Part shown: positions 59,495 through 64,000 of the stretch, one piece after another
Layout: each line of letters starts with the position of its first letter
Numbering within the stretch: the first letter of the stretch is position 1
NCBI GenBank assembly: GCA_963662865.1
Contig: OY759969.1
Coordinates: 1,736,001 to 1,800,000 of the forward strand
Length of the DNA stretch: 64,000 bases
Direction of reading: 5' to 3'
Source: JAJDYQ01 sp963662865
Lineage (GTDB): Bacteria > Pseudomonadota > Gammaproteobacteria > JAJDYQ01
Notes under the pieces: generated by a model
Database searches by the model: none
What the model saw: only the letters and a program-made list of their open reading frames with translations
What the model was told of the DNA's origin: nothing
Position numbers and translations under genes: made by a program

Positions 59495-60865
59495 TCAGAA
59501 TATTTTTTTCCTTTGTAATATAAGAATTACCAGATTGTACATTAGCACTGGCACTATGATAATATGCAATAGAAATCGTCCCAATGTTGTACCACGAATA
59601 GTATTCTCGTTGTTAGCGGTGAGGTTAGCTAGAAATAGCAGACAACCAATGATAATTAATAGATATAACAGGAAGATACGCTGCTGATTAGAGCCAAGCA
59701 ATATAATAGTCGCAGCAGCAACAATAGCAGACCACCAGATAATGCCAAAGGTATTCCACAGGAAAAACATATTCGTGGTTTCTATCATGGATTGAGGATT
59801 ATATTCAGCAGGCACTAGCTGTCCCCCTCTATGACCCGTATCACTAAATATTACTTCTCCAAAGGCATACCATAGGACTATTATTATTGCTCCCAATACC
59901 ATTTGTACTCCGATAATTTTACTCCACGAATAATGGAAGCACTCATTAACAAAGTATGATAGTAATATAACCATAATAAAAACACTCCACATCTTGCCTT
60001 CTCCCTTGGAAAGAAATGCGCCAAGAACTCCAACGGTTATTAAAAAAAATGCAAAACGGTGACTATTCCATTCATTCAGTTTGTTACTACTGAAGATTAA
60101 CAGCATCAATCCGCCAAAGCCCAGCGACAGGAAATAGGCGACCAGTAGTCCATGATAACCAGGCCTTATAGTATGATTACTGATAATATAGGCATTACTG
60201 GCAATAACAGTAATAATAATTGCCGCATTGATATTGTTGTGCAACTTAAAACTAACAACAAATACGGTACCCATCAGTGATAAAAAAGCAAATAACCAGG
60301 GTATTGACACTGCATGATTGTGCCAGCGCTCAATAAACATGGCTGGCCATGCGCCGAGAATAATAGGCCCCAGCGAGGAATCGCCTTCTTGGCCAATGAT
60401 GGCAATAGTTTCCTGACGACTGATCCTTGCTGCTATTTTTTTCGACATAGAGACGTAACTGTCCTCATAAGTTGCATCGCCATCAATTACAGGATTGTGC
60501 AACACAATAAAAACAATAAGGCATATTTTTACCAGCATAAATACCATAGGAATAGATAGCCAACGAGACATGCTGTCTTTTTTTATTACTACATCAGACT
60601 CTCTCAAATATCTCGGTCGCCTTAGTCCAAGACCAAACAACAGCAAATATAATGCAGCTATCACATAGTGCCAGGAATAGAGCAGGCTGTCAGTCAGTAC
60701 AAACAGACTTCCCGTAATATACAAAAACAGGCAACCAACTCCCCAATAGAAAGGTAGTAACAGCCAGAAATTATGCCTTTCAGGCAAGCATAACTGAGTA
60801 ATGCCGAAGCCTCCCATTACGAGTACGATCTGCGCCAGAATAATTATAAAAAGCATATCAGTCAT
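59495..60865 (-). CDS. Polytopic membrane protein, GT-C glycosyltransferase-like
   Basis: A 456-residue protein with about 11-12 membrane helices. An early extracytoplasmic loop has acidic residues (NPVIDGDATYEDSYVSMSKK) and a second conserved-looking loop (IIGQEGDSSLGPIILGAWPA), the layout of lipid-linked sugar transferases of the GT-C class or of O-antigen ligase/polymerase proteins. The gene is distinctly AT-rich. It overlaps the next membrane protein by eight bases. Assignment to a specific family is uncertain. Confidence 0.55.
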   Translation of the reverse strand: MTDMLFIIILAQIVLVMGGFGITQLCLPERHNFWLLLPFYWGVGCLFLYITGSLFVLTDSLLYSWHYVIAALYLLLFGLGLRRPRYLRESDVVIKKDSMSRWLSIPMVFMLVKICLIVFIVLHNPVIDGDATYEDSYVSMSKKIAARISRQETIAIIGQEGDSSLGPIILGAWPAMFIERWHNHAVSIPWLFAFLSLMGTVFVVSFKLHNNINAAIIITVIASNAYIISNHTIRPGYHGLLVAYFLSLGFGGLMLLIFSSNKLNEWNSHRFAFFLITVGVLGAFLSKGEGKMWSVFIMVILLSYFVNECFHYSWSKIIGVQMVLGAIIIVLWYAFGEVIFSDTGHRGGQLVPAEYNPQSMIETTNMFFLWNTFGIIWWSAIVAAATIILLGSNQQRIFLLYLLIIIGCLLFLANLTANNENTIRGTTLGRFLLHIIIVPVLMYNLVILILQRKKIF

Positions 60866-62093
60866 TTATTACCTTCAAGATCATGGCCTGGTCGGAAATT
60901 TTGCTAATGATATCAACTCGCCACTTTTTTGAAGAGTCTCTTTTATCAATAATATGATGGGAGGCTGCGTCAAAATAGATTTTTTCCGGATAAAAGTACA
61001 TCATGTAGTCGAATTTTCCTGAAAATCTTTTTACCTTTAATCTGTTGCTAAAATCTTCATATTCACCATAATATAAAAACCATATCCAATTACTTTCCCC
61101 TTGTACCAAATACTTTCTGGACCGTGGAAAGGCAACTTTTGCCTGTTCAGGAATATGCTGTTTCAGCTCCCTATCCAATCGTGCAAACTCTTCCCCGAAC
61201 CGTGATTTCCATTCTGCAAATCTGTCGCTGTATAATGAAGACTGTTCATAACTCTTACCTGCATAATTCCATAGCGTTCTTATATAGGTTACATCCAGCA
61301 ATAATACTGAAAAATAAATTACCGTTGCCAGTGCAATGACAGACTGTCGGCTTCTGACAATTAACACATAAAAACCAGATATAATGATCAAGATGCCTAA
61401 TATCCCAGTAAGTGAATTACCCAGAACTGTTAAACCATAATGAAAATTAATTGAAGAGATCTTAATGGGTTCAACCTCAGAGATTATCTGTTTATACAGC
61501 GTTTTCAGAAAATCCAATGGATCAAGAACAGACAGAAATTCTATTTTGCGGACCTCAATTTCATTGGAAAATTGAATGCCAATTTGGCTGATTACTCTGT
61601 TTTCTGGAAATGGCACGGTTCTTTTCCAAAGGATTTTTTGGCGAGTATCAATTATAAAATAATCTTCTTTCGCTTTGAGCGTAACATGAATTTGACTGTA
61701 CTGATTATTTTTATATGGATATGGCCAGATGACAATAAAGCTTCTGTTCTGATTAGCAGGACTCAGATATACTTTCATATATGGAGTATTTTTCCAAAAT
61801 TGCTTTGCCAAAATCAGCCTCTGATCACTGACCGCATGAATTTTGTTAACAAAAAGACCTGGATCTGAATCTAATTTTATTTTCAGGCCACTACCGGTTA
61901 GCTGACTCGATTTAACACTGCCTTGCCCCACAAACCATTGCCTCGCAATTCCAGAATTTTTAAAATCAAATGTTATCGAATTGCGTGACTGTAAAATCAA
62001 AAAATAGGTAACCAATAAAAAAATGACAAAGACTAGCCCAATCCATATCCAATTGTACTGTTGGCACTGACGCTTTAATTTGTTTCTTTTCAC
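60858..62093 (-). CDS. Membrane protein of unknown function, partner of the GT-C-like gene
   Basis: A 411-residue protein starting with GTG at 62093. It has one N-terminal helix (IWIGLVFVIFLLVTYFLIL), then an extracytoplasmic beta-rich domain (about 35-205). Two helices follow (LGNSLTGILGILIIISGFYV and SVIALATVIYFSVLLLDVTY), then a C-terminal outside domain (QAKVAFPRSRKYLVQG-like, KIYFDAASHHIID). It is AT-rich like its partner. A cell-surface polysaccharide role is suggested only by the neighbour. Confidence 0.55.
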   Translation of the reverse strand: MKRNKLKRQCQQYNWIWIGLVFVIFLLVTYFLILQSRNSITFDFKNSGIARQWFVGQGSVKSSQLTGSGLKIKLDSDPGLFVNKIHAVSDQRLILAKQFWKNTPYMKVYLSPANQNRSFIVIWPYPYKNNQYSQIHVTLKAKEDYFIIDTRQKILWKRTVPFPENRVISQIGIQFSNEIEVRKIEFLSVLDPLDFLKTLYKQIISEVEPIKISSINFHYGLTVLGNSLTGILGILIIISGFYVLIVRSRQSVIALATVIYFSVLLLDVTYIRTLWNYAGKSYEQSSLYSDRFAEWKSRFGEEFARLDRELKQHIPEQAKVAFPRSRKYLVQGESNWIWFLYYGEYEDFSNRLKVKRFSGKFDYMMYFYPEKIYFDAASHHIIDKRDSSKKWRVDIISKISDQAMILKVIND

Positions 62094-62208
62094 GATTAAG
62101 AAAACTCTGATTTTGAGTATTTATAGAGTAACGGTTTTAGTCTCGATAGCCAAGCATCTACGTTTCAGTTATTGGCCACACAGGGTAACATGCTACTGAG
62201 CTTAATAC

Positions 62209-62225
62209 ATTGATTTTAGCGATAC
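62209..62225. repeat. Weak copy of the GTATCGCCAAAAT element
   Basis: ATTGATTTTAGCGATAC matches the inverted element of 1079-1099 with one difference over 17 bases. It lies between the AT-rich membrane genes and the IS remnant. Confidence 0.4.
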
Positions 62226-62266
62226 GGATCACAAAACGACCTGCATCGGTCACCTAATGGCTGAAC

Positions 62267-63101
62267 TTAGTCGCTGATAAATTCGTTCGACTCAGGTGAT
62301 TTATCAGAAGCCCGCTTCCAATAAATTTCGCCTTCTGATTGGATAAACAGGCTTTGACGGTCGTTTCCTTTAGTACGATTCATGCGTTCGACCTGTCCAT
62401 TCTTCCATGGATAATTGAGCCTGGCCACTCTGTGCTCAATGCCATGCTCATCACAGACTCTCTCGAAAAGATGCTCAAAAGCATATTTGTGCCGGGCCTG
62501 ATGCGTGAACTCAATTCCATTATCCGTTAAGACGGTATGAATACGATAAGCTACGGTCTCGACGAGATTTCTCAGGAACTGTGCCGCAATGTTCCTGTCT
62601 GCTTTTTCATGCAATTCCACATAGACATATTTTGAAGTCCGGTCAATCGCCACAAACAGACGCAGTTTGCCCCGGCCGGTACGCACTTGAGTAATATCTG
62701 TATGAAAATATCCGATGGAATAGGCCTTGAATGTCTTGCTCGGCTTTTTATTTTTCACCACATCGGGAAATACCATCTCGTTGCAGGCATCGGTGCAGAC
62801 TGGAGCGTGTCAAGTAAGAGATGATGGTCTGTCAGGCGTACAGACCATCATCAAGATCTAAAACAGTGTGCTTTCTGAAAGCCACGATGACGGCTTCCTC
62901 TTCGATTGTCAGTACCGCGGAACGGGCATCCTTCGGCCCTGGCTTGATGTCTTCAACGCTGTGACGTTTGCGCCACTTCGCTACGGTCTTTTCATTGATG
63001 CCATAGTGCTGACTTAACTCCTTGAGCGAAGCCGTCGATCGCTGTATTGACGCTCAGATAGCGTGCGTTGTCGTGGCGCTTGCATGTAATAACTGGCCCA
63101 T
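62267..63101 (-). pseudogene. Decayed IS481-family transposase
   Basis: The N-terminus is recognisable from 63101 (MGQLLHASATTTHAI, then LKELSQHYGINEKTVAKWRK, a helix-turn-helix) but is broken by a TGA and a frame change. The middle (ARSAVLTIEEEAVIVAFRKH, then a TGA in LYA*QTII) leads to the open part 62776-62267 with the integrase core: FHTDITQVRTGRGKLRLFVA, IHTVLTDNGIEFT and GQVERMNRT, giving D, D and E of the DDE triad. After MNRT the normal C-terminus is missing. The element cannot be active. Confidence 0.85.
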
Positions 63102-63516
63102 AAATCCTTCTTCTGTTCGACCGATAGTGATAAACCATTAATATCTGGGACCAAACACCTGGCCGATGAAACCCGTAAAGCACTTGAAGCTATTGAATGA
63201 AACTGATGTAAACGAAGTGGTAACCTACCGCAAGATTCAGCAAATGGTCCAGTGTGCAATACAAAGTAAGTTGAAGCCGAAAAATAGCGAATTGGATTCC
63301 GCAGCGGCCTCATACCCGAAGCAAGAAAACGTAAACCATGAGAAATCTATCAGTCTGCGCGTGACTAATTTATCACGATATCAACATAGTGGTTGCTATT
63401 GAGCTATTGATCCGATCCGTACCCCATCTCTTCAACGCTTTTGCGCCGGGTACCATTGTTTCCAGAACTACAGACTGTAGACCGGTTATCTAAGACAGTC
63501 CTATATTCCAACAATT
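63102..63516. other. Intergenic region, 415 bases
   Basis: It lies between the IS remnant and the SDR gene. A 78-codon plus-strand frame (63166-63402, MKPVKHLKLLNETDVNEVVT) has no ribosome binding site or recognised family. No terminator or tRNA is visible. The right end is the region after the SDR stop. Confidence 0.4.
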
Positions 63517-64000
63517 TTATTTTGCCGTATAACCGCCATCAACCGCCAAAATCTGGCCAGTTACATAGCGACAGGCCCTTGAAGCAAAAAACAGCGTCGC
63601 TCCCTCCAGATCCGGCAGCTCTCCATTGCGACCTATTGCTGTCATGCCAGCATGGTGCGTTAACATATCTTTGTCTTCATACACCGCCGCCGTCATTTTA
63701 GTGCGAAAAAATCCCGGGGCAATAGCATTGCACATAATACCATACCCCGACCAAGCCTCCGCCATGGCCCTTGTCAATTGGACTATAGCCCCTTTGGAGG
63801 TGCCGTAAGCCATACCATTTTTGAAGGCACGGTAAGACTGTAGCGAGGCGACATTGATGATATTGCCGTAACCCTTTTGCCGCATGCCACCAATTAGTGC
63901 TCTTGCCAAAAAGAAAGGGGCCGCAGTGTTGATATTCAGCGTTTGTTGCCAGTCTTCAATCAGAATATCATCCGCCGTCTGCCTTAGATTAAGGCCTGCG
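63517..64000 (-). CDS. SDR family NAD(P)-dependent oxidoreductase, C-terminal part (runs off window)
   Basis: The last 160 codons of a short-chain dehydrogenase. The visible text starts at AGLNLRQTADDILIEDWQQT and includes the catalytic Ser and Tyr-x3-Lys in INVASLQSYRAFKNGMAYGT followed by SKG. It continues with IAPGFFRTKMT and the C-terminal GQILAVDGGYTAK. The nucleotide-binding N-terminus is outside the window. Closest in style to gluconate 5-dehydrogenase or 3-oxoacyl-ACP reductase relatives; the substrate is unknown. Confidence 0.9.
   Translation of the reverse strand, partial: AGLNLRQTADDILIEDWQQTLNINTAAPFFLARALIGGMRQKGYGNIINVASLQSYRAFKNGMAYGTSKGAIVQLTRAMAEAWSGYGIMCNAIAPGFFRTKMTAAVYEDKDMLTHHAGMTAIGRNGELPDLEGATLFFASRACRYVTGQILAVDGGYTAK

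Noticed and set aside
62267..62776. Functional transposase
   Set aside because: Only the integrase core is open; the N-terminal part is broken by stops and frame changes and the C-terminus is missing.

Overview
The window reads as chromosomal DNA of a gammaproteobacterium. Several gene neighbourhoods are typical of that class: rsmI / lpoA-yraN-diaA-dolP, sspB, hda-DUF2066 / purM-purN-DUF3108, ilvB-ilvN-ilvC with pssA and a psd-like gene, and surf1-ctaA-cyoE. Small c-type cytochromes, a periplasmic DsrE-like protein, thioredoxin-like proteins and a glycine/tyrosine-rich protein resembling sulfur-globule proteins suggest a sulfur-oxidising or related lineage. That last step is inference. No rRNA, tRNA or CRISPR array was recognised.

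Layout. 1-2.3 kb: 5' part of leuS, a cupin gene, a decayed DUF3465 gene and a DUF2909 membrane protein. 2.4-6.5 kb: cytochrome oxidase assembly and heme A synthesis (surf1, Sco-like gene, ctaA, cyoE), then two class I cytochromes c. 6.5-12.1 kb: a HAMP sensor with no output domain and its partner gene, the sulfur-globule-like protein, an MlaC-like protein, a retropepsin-like protease, an alpha/beta hydrolase and a Nudix hydrolase. 12.3-23.1 kb: one giant gene (about 3600 codons) for a repetitive Calx-beta surface protein with a C-terminal beta-barrel. A 38-base homopolymer sits near its start, ahead of the signal peptide.

23.4-33.5 kb: conserved housekeeping genes, ending with the ilv operon behind a promoter that carries a palindrome and is followed by a terminator hairpin. 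33.7-44.8 kb: a lineage-specific island on the minus strand. It holds a receptor-like Ser/Thr kinase with four near-identical 113-residue repeats and ankyrin repeats, two tandem PD-(D/E)XK-like nuclease paralogs with variable heptad repeats, and a run of lipoprotein, Sel1, coiled-coil and secreted proteins of unknown function. Frameshifts, relic gene ends and truncated copies are frequent here. This is the best candidate for an undescribed system.

45.4-59.3 kb: proS, a GspE/PilB-like ATPase, acylphosphatase, an adaptor/TolC efflux pair, thioredoxin-like proteins, a DUF1223 protein, a WrbA-like flavoprotein, a DsrE-like protein, hda and the pur genes. 59.4-63.2 kb: an AT-rich segment with two membrane proteins (GT-C-like) and a decayed IS481-family transposase. 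The window ends inside an SDR oxidoreductase gene. Three families of short dispersed intergenic repeats recur across the window.
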